From: CAXXOK01 sp001604115
GTDB taxonomy: Bacteria; Bacillota; Clostridia; Christensenellales; Aristaeellaceae
Assembly (NCBI GenBank): GCA_034928535.1
Contig: JAYFOV010000023.1
Span: 1-64,000, forward strand
Direction of reading: 5' to 3'
Length of the DNA: 64,000 nt
Below are positions 25,331-37,776 of the stretch, one piece after another (positions within the stretch are counted from its first letter, which is position 1; every line of letters begins with the position of its first letter). The notes beneath the pieces were generated by a model. That model had not been told where the DNA came from, made no database searches, and worked only from the letters and a program-made list of their open reading frames with translations. The position numbers and the translations under genes are program-made.

Positions 25331-28300
25331 TTAGAAATTTTCCACCAGGTCGATGTCTTTGTAGCGCTTCATGCCAGTGCCGGCGGGGATCAGCTTGCCG
25401 ATGATCACGTTTTCCTTGAGACCCAGCAGCGGATCGATCTTGCCCTTGATGGCAGCATCGGTCAGCACGCGCGTGGTCTCCTGGAAGGAGGCGGCGGAGA
25501 GGAAGCTCTCCGTGGCCAGCGACGCCTTGGTGATGCCCAGCAGGATACGCTTGGCAATAGCCGGGCGGCCACCCTGCTCGATGGTTTCACGGTTGGCTTC
25601 TTCAAAGCGGAAAATATCCACCAAAGCGCCGGGCAGGAGCACGGTATCGCCGCTGTCCTCCACGCGCACTTTACGCAGCATCTGCCGCACGATGATCTCG
25701 ATATGCTTATCGCTGATGTTAACGCCCTGTTGGCGGTACACGCTGAGCACCTCGCGCAGCAGATAATCCTGCACGGCTTTCACGCCCAGGATGCGAAGCA
25801 GATCATGCGGGTTGACGGAACCTTCGATCAGTTCATCGCCCGCCTCCACCATCTGCCCTTCGCTCACCTTCAGGCGGCTGCCGTAGTTGATCTGGTACAC
25901 CTTCTGCTCGTGCCCATCCTCATCACCGGTCACGGTGATTTCGCGCTTCTTCTTGTTCTCGCTGATGGACGCGCGTCCGCTGATCTCGCTGAGGATCGCG
26001 TCCCGCTTGGGCTTGCGCGCCTCAAAGAGCTCCTCCACGCGGGGCAGACCCTGCGTGATATCGTCCGCGCCGGCAACGCCGCCGGTATGGAAGGTACGCA
26101 TCGTCAGCTGCGTGCCGGGCTCGCCGATGGCCTGCGCGGCCACAATGCCCACGGCCTCACCCACATCCACCGGCTCGCCGGTGGCCAGGTTGGCGCCATA
26201 GCAGCGGGCGCAGACGCCGGTCTCGTTACGGCAGGTGAGCACGCTGCGCACCTGCGCCTTTTTCAGGCCGCTGGCGGCGATTTCACGCGCCTTATGGTGG
26301 GTAATGGTTTCGTTGAGCGCCACCAGGATCTCGCCCGTTACAGGATGCACGATGTCCTCGGCGGCCACGCGGCCGATGAGGCGATCCTCCAGGCTCTCGA
26401 TCACCTGATTGCCGATGGTGATTTCGCTGATGGTCATGCCGCGCACCTTTTCATTGCGCTTGGCAAAGCAGTCCAGCTCGCGCACGATCACTTCCTGAGA
26501 CACATCCACCAGGCGGCGGGTCAGGTAGCCGGAGTCGGCGGTACGCAGTGCCGTATCGGCCAGGGACTTACGGCTGCCGTGGGAGGAGAGGAAAAACTCC
26601 AACACCGACAGGCCTTCGCGGAAGTTTGCACGGATAGGCAGCTCGATGGTCTTGCCGCTGGGGGACGCCATCAGGCCACGCATGCCGGCCAGCTGTGCCA
26701 CCTGCGAGGCGCTGCCGCGTGCGCCGGAATCCGTCATCATGCGGATGGGGTTACGCTCGTCCAGCTCCGGCAGGATCATGTTGCGCAGCGCGTTGGTGGT
26801 GCTGGCCCAGATATCAATGACAGAGTTATAACGCTCGTCCTCGCTGAGCATACCCATCATGAACATCTGGTTGATCTCTTTGACCTGTTGATCGGCCTTG
26901 GCCAGCATCTCAGGCTTTTCGTCAGGCACCTTGATGTCGTTCACGCTCACCGTGACCGCACCGCGGGTGGAGTACTTGAAGCCCAGCGATTTGATGGCGT
27001 CCAGCACCAGTGCGGTATCATGGATGCCGTGCTTCTGATATACCTGATCGACGATCTTGCCCAGATCCTTCTTGCCGCAGAGGATATCCACCTCCAAGGC
27101 GAACATATCCTCCAGGCAGGCGCGCGGCTTGCGGCCGATGTACTGCGGGATGACCTCGTTGAAGATCATCATGCCCAGCGTGCAGTCAATGATCTTGCTG
27201 CCCGTCTGCCCTTCAAACGTACGCGTCACACGCACGCGGATGGGGTGCTGCAGGGTGATGTGCCCAGTCTGGTAGGCCATCATGGCTTCGTTATAGTTGC
27301 TGAACACCGGAATTTCTTCCGGCTTGAGGTTTTCGCGCTTGGGGTAGGTCAGGGTCAGGTAGTAGCAGCCGATGACCATATCCTGCGAGGGGCTCATCAC
27401 GGGCTTGCCGTCCTGCGGCTTCAAGATGTTGTTATGTGCCAGCATCAGGAAGCGGGCTTCCGCCTGCGCCTCCATGGACAGGGGCACGTGCACGGCCATC
27501 TGATCGCCGTCAAAGTCTGCATTGTAAGCGGTGCACACCAGTGGGTGCAACTTCATGGCGCGGCCTTCGACCAGGATCGGCTCAAACGCCTGAATGCCCA
27601 AGCGGTGCAGCGTGGGCGCGCGGTTCAGCAGCACCGGGTGCTCCTTGATCACGCCCTCCAGGATGTCCCACACCTCGGGCTTGCCTTTTTCCACCATGCG
27701 TTTGGCGTTTTTGCCGTGGTGCGCATATTTCAGCGACACCAACCGCTCAATGACGAACGGCTTGAACAGCTCCAGCGCCATCTCCTTGGGCAGGCCGCAC
27801 TGGTACAGCTTGAGTTCCGGACCCACCACGATAACCGAGCGGCCGGAATAGTCCACGCGCTTGCCCAGCAGGTTCTGGCGGAAACGGCCCTGCTTGCCGC
27901 GCAGCAAATCGGAAAGCGACTTGAGGGCGCGGTTACCGGGGCCTGTTACCGCGCGGCCACGGCGGCCGTTGTCGATGAGCGCATCCACAGCCTCCTGCAG
28001 CATACGCTTTTCGTTGCGCACGATGATGTCCGGCGCGCCCAGCTCCAGCAGACGCTTGAGGCGGTTGTTGCGGTTGATCACCCTGCGGTACAAATCGTTG
28101 AGGTCGCTGGTGGCAAAACGGCCGCCGTCCAGCTGCACCATGGGGCGCAGATCCGGGGGGATCACAGGGATCACGTCCAGGATCATCCATTCCGGCTTGT
28201 TGCCGCTCTGGCGGAATGCTTCCACCACTTCCAAGCGCTTGACGGCACGCGCACGCTTTTGGCCTTCGCTGTCGCGCTCGCGCTCTTTCTCCGCCAGATC

Positions 28301-28906
28301 GCTGATCTCTTTTTTGAGCTTTTCGCTGATCTCCTCCAGGTTGAGGGCAAGGAGCATCTCCTTGACCGCCTCGGCGCCCATGCCCGCGCGGAAGGCACCG
28401 CGGCCCAGCTGGCTTTCCAGCTCACGGTACTTGGCATCGGTGATCAGCTCGTGGCGCTTGAGCCCGGTAACCTTGCTATCGCCGGGATCCAGCACGATGA
28501 AGTTGGCAAAGTAGAGCACTTTTTCCAGCGCCCGGGGGCTGATGTCCAGCAGCATGCCCATCCGGCTGGGGATGCCCTTGAAATACCAGATGTGGCTCAC
28601 CGGTGCGGCCAGCTGAATGTGCCCCATCCGCTCGCGGCGCACCTTGGCGCGGGTCACCTGCACGCCGCATTTATCGCAGATCTTGTTCTTGTCCTTGAAC
28701 TTGATGCGTTTATATTTGCCGCAGTTACATTCCCAATCCTTGGTGGGGCCAAAGATGCGCTCGCAGAACAAGCCGTCGCGCTCGGGTTTCAACGTGCGGT
28801 AATTGATGGTTTCCGGCTTGCAGACTTCGCCAAAGCTCCAGTCCAGGATCTTTTCCGGCGATGCCATGCTAATCTGGATAGAATCGAGATTTGTCAGTTC
28901 AAACAA
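25331..28906 (-). CDS. rpoC: DNA-directed RNA polymerase beta-prime subunit
   Basis: 1191 residues, normal for Bacillota. N-terminal zinc site CNCGKY...CDKCG; the absolutely conserved NADFDGDQMAVH binds the catalytic Mg near residue 460; bridge helix and trigger loop region further on (GARGSASQVAQLAGMRGLM; EPGTQLTMRTFHTGG); second zinc cluster CRNETGVCARCYG. The family start is FELTN..SI at the N-terminus, which supports the TTG at 28906 with AAAGGAG 10 bases upstream; an in-frame ATG at 28936 would add ten atypical residues. Transcribed with rpoB, about 100 bases downstream of it. Confidence 0.97.
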   Translation of the reverse strand: MFELTNLDSIQISMASPEKILDWSFGEVCKPETINYRTLKPERDGLFCERIFGPTKDWECNCGKYKRIKFKDKNKICDKCGVQVTRAKVRRERMGHIQLAAPVSHIWYFKGIPSRMGMLLDISPRALEKVLYFANFIVLDPGDSKVTGLKRHELITDAKYRELESQLGRGAFRAGMGAEAVKEMLLALNLEEISEKLKKEISDLAEKERERDSEGQKRARAVKRLEVVEAFRQSGNKPEWMILDVIPVIPPDLRPMVQLDGGRFATSDLNDLYRRVINRNNRLKRLLELGAPDIIVRNEKRMLQEAVDALIDNGRRGRAVTGPGNRALKSLSDLLRGKQGRFRQNLLGKRVDYSGRSVIVVGPELKLYQCGLPKEMALELFKPFVIERLVSLKYAHHGKNAKRMVEKGKPEVWDILEGVIKEHPVLLNRAPTLHRLGIQAFEPILVEGRAMKLHPLVCTAYNADFDGDQMAVHVPLSMEAQAEARFLMLAHNNILKPQDGKPVMSPSQDMVIGCYYLTLTYPKRENLKPEEIPVFSNYNEAMMAYQTGHITLQHPIRVRVTRTFEGQTGSKIIDCTLGMMIFNEVIPQYIGRKPRACLEDMFALEVDILCGKKDLGKIVDQVYQKHGIHDTALVLDAIKSLGFKYSTRGAVTVSVNDIKVPDEKPEMLAKADQQVKEINQMFMMGMLSEDERYNSVIDIWASTTNALRNMILPELDERNPIRMMTDSGARGSASQVAQLAGMRGLMASPSGKTIELPIRANFREGLSVLEFFLSSHGSRKSLADTALRTADSGYLTRRLVDVSQEVIVRELDCFAKRNEKVRGMTISEITIGNQVIESLEDRLIGRVAAEDIVHPVTGEILVALNETITHHKAREIAASGLKKAQVRSVLTCRNETGVCARCYGANLATGEPVDVGEAVGIVAAQAIGEPGTQLTMRTFHTGGVAGADDITQGLPRVEELFEARKPKRDAILSEISGRASISENKKKREITVTGDEDGHEQKVYQINYGSRLKVSEGQMVEAGDELIEGSVNPHDLLRILGVKAVQDYLLREVLSVYRQQGVNISDKHIEIIVRQMLRKVRVEDSGDTVLLPGALVDIFRFEEANRETIEQGGRPAIAKRILLGITKASLATESFLSAASFQETTRVLTDAAIKGKIDPLLGLKENVIIGKLIPAGTGMKRYKDIDLVENF

Positions 28907-28961
28907 AGGTTGGCCACTCCTTTCGGGCTTGGACATTCAAAGGGGGCAATGCGCCCGCCCC

Positions 28962-28990
28962 CGCCGCGCACCGGGTTTCGGTGCGCGGCG
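28962..28990 (-). other. GC-rich hairpin between rpoB and rpoC
   Basis: CGCCGCGCACC and GGTGCGCGGCG form a perfect 11-bp stem with a 7-base loop. Read leftward it is followed by a G-rich run and no T tract, so it is not a terminator; it may be an RNA processing or stability element between the two cistrons. Confidence 0.6.
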
Positions 28991-29008
28991 CGCGGGGCAA
29001 GGCGTTGG

Positions 29009-32749
<3,741 letters not shown>

Positions 32750-32907
32750 AAATGCTATCACCCCTTATGTTCTCGCAGCGCATCGCTGCAAACGGTGGCT
32801 TTGCCAAGCGCCAGAATTTCCTGTTGCTTTTTTTCCGCCCACCATGTACAATACGTGGTAACGGACAGGCATGGCTCCGCATAGTAACGATACTGATGCA
32901 AGTTTAT

Positions 32908-32936
32908 ATTTTAGCACTTGTGCTTTCCGGTGTCAA
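32908..32936 (-). promoter_or_regulatory. rpoBC promoter
   Basis: Read leftward: TTGACA (32936-32931), 17 bases, TAAAAT (32913-32908). Predicted transcript start near 32900 gives an untranslated leader of about 150 bases before rpoB. Confidence 0.75.
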
Positions 32937-33001
32937 GCGCTATGCCAATTTTTGGGGCAAGGGATTTGCCTTTTTTGCTTCACCGTGAGGAGTATGTTGC
33001 G

Positions 33002-33442
33002 ATGACGAAATTTGGTCAGGTATATGCGATCGACCCAGTCAAAGGTTTGGCCAGCATCCGGTTTTCCCGCCCCGAAGCCTGCGGCAAGTGCGGCGCGTGC
33101 GGCGCAGGCGTGCATCAGGGGGATATCACCTTAAAAGCCCAGTGCCAGGTAGGCAATTGGGTGCGTGTGGAGATGCCGGAAGGCCGTTTTTTGACCGCGA
33201 CAGCGCTAGCCTACGTGGTGCCATTGCTTGCACTGTTTGCCGGGCTTGGGCTGGGCAGCCTGCTGGGGCAGGGGCACGACCTGGCTGCGATGGTGGGCGG
33301 ACTCATCGGCATTTTGGTTTCCATCGGGTTTTTGAAGCTGGTGGAAAAGCGCATCAAAGGCAAGTCCGAGTGGTCGCCGCGCATTGTGGAAGTGTATCAG
33401 GCCGCGCCGGACGAAGCGCAGATCGGTTGCCACATCGATTGA
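33002..33442 (+). CDS. RseC/MucC-like positive regulator / redox membrane protein
   Basis: 146 residues from ATG 33002 (GTGAGGAG upstream; the longer frame from 32918 has no ribosome site). N-terminal cytoplasmic part has the Cys cluster CGKCGACGAGVHQGD seen in RseC proteins; then two membrane segments (about 65-90 TALAYVVPLLALFAGLGLGS and 95-115 LAAMVGGLIGILVSIGFLKL). RseC is linked in other bacteria to the Rnf/SoxR-reducing electron transfer complex. No rnf gene is in this window, but flavin electron-transfer genes lie 7 kb away. Divergent from rpoB. Confidence 0.82.
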   Translation: MTKFGQVYAIDPVKGLASIRFSRPEACGKCGACGAGVHQGDITLKAQCQVGNWVRVEMPEGRFLTATALAYVVPLLALFAGLGLGSLLGQGHDLAAMVGGLIGILVSIGFLKLVEKRIKGKSEWSPRIVEVYQAAPDEAQIGCHID

Positions 33443-34308
33443 CCCGCCCCCCGCGCGGGTTTGAAACGGAATCTTCAGCAGAGCCATGACTGGCCTTCCA
33501 GGTCGGTTATGCATCTGCAAACCGGTCATATTTCTCGCGCTCGCGCAAAGATGCGCCGGGTGGCCTGTTCAGGGTGCCTAAAAGGGGCGCTGCCTCACCG
33601 TACCGCCATCCGCGCCGTCAGGCGTCGTTGCCCTGCAAACAGTTCAACGCGCATCGCTGCGGCTGCACGCGGCCTTGCCAGGCGGAGTTTTCAAGGATGT
33701 ACCCAGGTGCATGGCTCCCCGGGAGGACCCAGACCATACAATCAGGCCGTTGAATTCATTGATCCCACGGGTGTGCCCGGGCACATCCCATGTGTTACAA
33801 ACAGCGTCCGGTTACCTTCGCTTTAATGTAACTTCCTGCCCGGCGTGCATCGCGTCCGGCCTGGCAGCCCCGCCGCCACGAGCAAAAAGCGAGGCGTCCC
33901 AAGCACATGCGCCCTCTCAGGGCAATGATGGCCATCGCGCACCAGTACGCTTTGTCGATGTTTCCGCCAAGGATGCCATCCATCAAGCATTTCCTTTGTA
34001 AATCAAGCCTTTGAGCCCGCCGCCGGCAATATGGTAAAATTTCACTACCGGCTGCCGTTCCCTGTTCAAATGCTTGCATATATGGTATACTTGGAATGTT
34101 ACAGGGATCGTTGACCGGTGTCGTAAGAAAAGTGCATTCCCTTCACGGGGGCGCCCGATTCGGATGCGTGCGGCACAACTGTGCTGCCGTATCATAGCAC
34201 CCTAATGGAAAAGCAAAGCGGTGTGACCGCTTTACCCAATGATAAAAACGACCCGAAGAAAAAATAAGCGTCGCCCCGCGTCGCCATTATCCGAAAGGAG
34301 GTTCTTTC
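33443..34308. other. Unassigned 866-bp gap before the RNase J gene
   Basis: No frame here has a ribosome site plus protein-like sequence. The stretch contains several GC hairpins (for example GGGTGTGCCC/GGGCACATCCC at 33769-33789) and, near its end, promoter-like elements. I see no rRNA, tRNA, tmRNA, RNase P or known riboswitch signature. A degraded gene or an RNA cannot be excluded. Confidence 0.5.
34011..34040 (+). promoter_or_regulatory. Possible RNase J promoter
   Basis: TTGAGC (34011-34016), 18-base spacer, TAAAAT (34035-34040). This would give a leader of about 260 bases with several small stems before the start codon. A second -10-like TATACT lies near 34086 without a good -35. Confidence 0.45.
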
Positions 34309-35976
34309 ATGACAGAAATCGAGCAACCAAAGCTACGCATCATCCCCCTTGGCGGCGTGGACGAGTTTGGCAAGAATATCACCGTGGTTGAATACGGCGA
34401 AGATATCCTTGTGATCGACTGCGGTTCCATCTTCCCTGAGGCTGATATGCTTGGCGTCGATTTGGTCATCCCCGACGTCACCTACCTCATCAAAAACAAG
34501 GATCGCATCCGCGGCCTGCTGCTTACGCACGGCCACGAGGATCACATCGGTGCAACACCCTATGTGCTGCGCCAGGTGCCCATGCCCTTGTATGGCACCA
34601 AACTGACCCTTGCGCTGGTGGATCTCAAGCTCAAAGAGCACCGCATCCCCGGCATCCAGCTCAACGTGGTCAAGCCCAAGGACGTAGTGCAGCTGGGCAG
34701 CTTCTCGGTGGAGTTTATCCACGTGAACCACTCGATCGCGGGGGCTGTGTCCCTGGCCATCACCTGCCCGGCCGGTACGGTGGTTGTCAGCGGCGATTTC
34801 AAGATCGACTACACCCCCATCGAAGGCACTGTGACCGACCTCGCTTCCTTTGCGGCCATCGGCCAGAAGGGCGTGCTGGCTTTCCTGTGTGAATCCACCA
34901 ACGTGGACCGCAAAGGCCAGACCATGAGCGAAACCAAAATCGGCCAGACGTTCATCGATAACTTCCAGCAGGCCAAGGGGCGCGTGATCGTGGCCATGTT
35001 TGCCAGCAACGTGCACCGCGTGCAAATGGTGGTGGATAGCGGCGCGATGTTTGGCCGCAAGGTCTGCTTCATCGGGCGCAGCATGATCAACGTATCCCGC
35101 GTGGCCATGTCCATCGGCGAGCTGCGCATCCCGGAAGAAAACATCGTTGATATTGACGATATCGACAATTACCCGGACGAGGAACTGCTGATCGTGACCA
35201 CCGGCAGCCAAGGCGAAGCCATGGCCGGCCTCACCCGCATGGCCTACGGCGAGCACCGCAAATTGCAGATTCGCCCCAGCGATATGATCATCATTTCCGC
35301 AAGCCCCATCCCCGGCAATGAAAAGCCCATCGGCCGCGTGATCAACCAACTGTACCGCTGCGGTGCCAACGTCATCTACGGACAGATCGCGGATGTGCAC
35401 GTTTCCGGCCACGCCTGCCAGGATGAGATCAAGCTGCTCCACGTGCTCATCAAGCCGCAATACTTCATCCCCTACCACGGTGAGTACAGCAAGATGTGGC
35501 AGCATGCGGAGTTGGCCGAGAGCCTGGGCACCCCCAGCCAGAACATCGTGATCCCGGAAATCGGCCAGATGATCGAGATGGATCAAAACAGCCTGGCCAT
35601 CACCGGCGTGGTGCCCACCGGCGGCGTGCTGGTGGATGGCCTGGGCATTGGCGATGTGGGCAACGTGGTTCTGCGCGACCGCAAGCACCTGAGCCAGGAC
35701 GGCCTGATCATCGTGGTCATGGCCATTGACCGGGACAACGGCGCGCTGGTCAGCGGGCCGGATATCATCAGCCGCGGCTTTGTGTATGTGCGTGAAAATG
35801 AGGACATCATCGAATCCAGCCGCGAGCTGGCGCGCAACATCATCAAGAGCTACGGCCGCATTGATGGCAGCGAGTGGCAGAACATGAAAAACCGTATCAA
35901 AGATGAGCTGCACCGCTACATTTTTGAAAAGATCAAGCGCAACCCCATGGTGTTGCCGATCATCATGGAAATTTAA
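34309..35976 (+). CDS. rnjA: Ribonuclease J
   Basis: 555 residues, the usual length; GAAAGGAGG upstream of ATG 34309. N-terminal metallo-beta-lactamase fold with the zinc motif THGHEDHIGATPY, downstream His (HVNHSIAGAVSLAI) and Asp (GDFKIDY), then the beta-CASP part (CESTNVDRKGQT, GRSMINVSR, TTGSQGEAMAGLTRMA, VSGHACQDE) and the RNase J C-terminal domain. It acts as 5-prime exonuclease and endonuclease in mRNA decay and rRNA maturation. Whether it is the J1 or J2 paralogue cannot be told here. Single-gene unit with a strong terminator. Confidence 0.95.
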   Translation: MTEIEQPKLRIIPLGGVDEFGKNITVVEYGEDILVIDCGSIFPEADMLGVDLVIPDVTYLIKNKDRIRGLLLTHGHEDHIGATPYVLRQVPMPLYGTKLTLALVDLKLKEHRIPGIQLNVVKPKDVVQLGSFSVEFIHVNHSIAGAVSLAITCPAGTVVVSGDFKIDYTPIEGTVTDLASFAAIGQKGVLAFLCESTNVDRKGQTMSETKIGQTFIDNFQQAKGRVIVAMFASNVHRVQMVVDSGAMFGRKVCFIGRSMINVSRVAMSIGELRIPEENIVDIDDIDNYPDEELLIVTTGSQGEAMAGLTRMAYGEHRKLQIRPSDMIIISASPIPGNEKPIGRVINQLYRCGANVIYGQIADVHVSGHACQDEIKLLHVLIKPQYFIPYHGEYSKMWQHAELAESLGTPSQNIVIPEIGQMIEMDQNSLAITGVVPTGGVLVDGLGIGDVGNVVLRDRKHLSQDGLIIVVMAIDRDNGALVSGPDIISRGFVYVRENEDIIESSRELARNIIKSYGRIDGSEWQNMKNRIKDELHRYIFEKIKRNPMVLPIIMEI

Positions 35977-36003
35977 GGGCAGGCGCTTTGCATTAGCCCA
36001 GCC

Positions 36004-36042
36004 AAAGCAGCGGGAGGGACGGTATGTCCCTCCCGCTGCTTT
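36004..36042 (+). terminator. RNase J terminator
   Basis: AAAGCAGCGGGAGGGAC pairs perfectly (17 bp) with GTCCCTCCCGCTGCTTT around GGTAT. The T tract is short (TTTA), but the stem is very strong. Confidence 0.75.
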
Positions 36043-36084
36043 AGGATGCGCCGCAAACCGCCGCGGCGCGGTTGCGCCGGAGCA

Positions 36085-36109
36085 CAAAAAAAGCCGCCAT
36101 GCGGCGGCG
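36085..36109 (-). terminator. Terminator of the leftward ZorAB-like unit
   Basis: Read leftward: GCCGCC-GCAT-GGCGGC then eight T. It lies 32 bases after the stop of the 36141 gene. Confidence 0.8.
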
Positions 36110-36140
36110 GGAGCCTTGCATGGGCAGGGCGGTTGGGGCA

Positions 36141-36632
36141 TCATCCGCCATATGTTTCACGTATGCTAAAGCTGATGCCCCATACATAGTAGGTCACAAT
36201 CAGTTCACGGATGGTATGGCTATCCTTGGCGGTCAGGATGGTGGCGGTCACATCCCCCTGGGACTTTGCCTCCAGATGGCGCACGGACAGATCGCCTATC
36301 TGCAGCACGTCGCTGGCGTTGGGCACCACCTGCACCTCGATCATGTCTATGGGCACCAGGCATTGGTTGCTCAAACGCAGCGTGTACGTAATGAAGGCAT
36401 ATTGATCCGCCGCGGCCAGCGGCGTGCTGGAAAAACGCGTGCCGATAAACGCATCCTGCCGAAGCTGGGTGGCAACCTCGTCATAGAGCTCCTGGCGCTG
36501 TGTGGCCAGCGCGCCTTCGGCTTTATACGCCGCTATGGTCACGCGCGCCGTCAGGAAAAAATAGCCGACCAGCAACAGTGCCAGCACCACCAGCGCAATC
36601 ATCAGGATCATCACGGATTTAAGGATTCGCAA
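36141..36632 (-). CDS. Membrane-anchored third component of the ZorAB-like unit
   Basis: 163 residues from TTG 36632, preceded by AAGGAG at 8 bases. One N-terminal membrane helix (about 5-28, SVMILMIALVVLALLLVGYF) and an outside domain of about 130 residues, mixed beta (YAFITYTLRLSNQCLVPIDM, VTATILTAKDSHTIRELIV). No family recognised. The outer domain looks like an Ig/OmpA-neighbour type beta fold, but that is uncertain. It follows the ZorB/MotB-like gene by 81 bases with no terminator between, so it is probably co-transcribed and part of the same complex. Confidence 0.6.
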   Translation of the reverse strand: MRILKSVMILMIALVVLALLLVGYFFLTARVTIAAYKAEGALATQRQELYDEVATQLRQDAFIGTRFSSTPLAAADQYAFITYTLRLSNQCLVPIDMIEVQVVPNASDVLQIGDLSVRHLEAKSQGDVTATILTAKDSHTIRELIVTYYVWGISFSIRETYGG

Positions 36633-36713
36633 TCAAGAAACTCCTTCCTGAGCCGCCGTGTGCCGGGAACGGCCAGCGGTACTGCCGCAAAAACAACGAT
36701 TCGGGCGGTCAAT

Positions 36714-37775
36714 TTATTGCTCCCCTGCGGAAAGGATGGCACGCATCTCATCGATCATCTCGCTGTCCTTCAGGCGGAATTTAAACTCCACCCGGCGGGA
36801 GGCGCTCATATCCACCGCGCCGCTCGCCGTCAGGATGGGATCGGAATAGCTGCGGCCCTTGGCAGTGAGCACCTGGCGCAGTTTTTCCTGCTGCTGTGCA
36901 TTGAGGCCGGGCAGCTCCAGGCAGAAGGTCGCCACGGAAAGCGCCCGATCCTGAGATAGCGCCAGATTGGTCAGGTAGGTGCCTTGCGTGTCCGTGTGCC
37001 CTTCAATGACGATCTCGCCCAGATAATCCACATATTCATCCCGCAGGAGCACGGAAAGATAGAGCGGGATGAACTCGCTGAGCAGTTTCTTGCCCGAATC
37101 CTTGATATCAAACTTACCCACATCAAAAAATACATTGCTATCCAGCATGATATCGCCGGTGTTGCTATCCACCGACGCCTTGAGGTTGGCCGAAGCCAGC
37201 GCGCTGCTCAAATCACGGATGATTTTGGTGCGCACGCCCACCAGATCATCCAACTTTCTTTGCTGGTTGCTCAGCAGCGCTTGCTGATCCTGCACCAAGG
37301 TGGTGGCGCTGTCCAGCTTGACCTGCTGATCCTGAAGTGTTGCCTGCGCGCTGGCCAGCGCGGTTTCCTTTTCGGTCAGGGCAGCCTGCGCTGCGGAAAT
37401 GGTGCCTTCCTGCTCGGTCAGCTTGCGCTGCTGCTCCTGAATGGCCGCCAGGGCGGCGGCCAACTCATTCTGCTTGGCTTCCAGCGCCGCCTGCTGCGCA
37501 TTGAGCGTGGTCTGCTGCGCATCCAGTGTCGCCTTCTGGGCGGAAAGCTGCGTTTGCTGGTCGGTCAGCTGCAGATCCTGCGAGGTAAGCAGGGTCACCT
37601 TCTCTTCCAGCTCGGCTGTTTTGGTTTGCAGCATCACAAAATACTGATACACACTGTAGGTGAGCACCAGCACAAACACCAGCAGCAGTGCTGCCATCAT
37701 ATCGGAATAGGAAATCCACGCCGCGCCGGCATCCACGCGCCCGCCGCGCCGGCGCGAGTAGGTTTTTCTGGCCAT
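36714..37775 (-). CDS. ZorB/MotB-like stator protein with OmpA-type domain
   Basis: 353 residues. A short basic cytoplasmic start, then one membrane helix with the proton-carrying Asp: WISYSDMMAALLLVFVLVL (Asp25), the same pattern as in ZorB and MotB. Residues about 50-190 are a Gln/Ala-rich heptad-like coiled coil (QQTQLSAQKATLDAQQTTLN). The end (about 205-345) is an OmpA/MotB peptidoglycan-binding domain: FFDVGKFDIKDSGKKLL, IVIEGHTDTQGTYLTNLALS, SASRRVEFKFRL. It would couple ion flow through the ZorA-like channel to the cell wall. The long periplasm-side coiled coil between helix and OmpA domain is larger than in MotB. One base separates it from the ZorA-like gene. Confidence 0.85.
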   Translation of the reverse strand: MARKTYSRRRGGRVDAGAAWISYSDMMAALLLVFVLVLTYSVYQYFVMLQTKTAELEEKVTLLTSQDLQLTDQQTQLSAQKATLDAQQTTLNAQQAALEAKQNELAAALAAIQEQQRKLTEQEGTISAAQAALTEKETALASAQATLQDQQVKLDSATTLVQDQQALLSNQQRKLDDLVGVRTKIIRDLSSALASANLKASVDSNTGDIMLDSNVFFDVGKFDIKDSGKKLLSEFIPLYLSVLLRDEYVDYLGEIVIEGHTDTQGTYLTNLALSQDRALSVATFCLELPGLNAQQQEKLRQVLTAKGRSYSDPILTASGAVDMSASRRVEFKFRLKDSEMIDEMRAILSAGEQ

Positions 37776-37776
37776 A

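Noticed and set aside
33461..34001. Open frames in the gap before RNase J
   Set aside because: They overlap each other, lack ribosome sites, and have Arg/Pro/Ala-rich non-protein-like composition.
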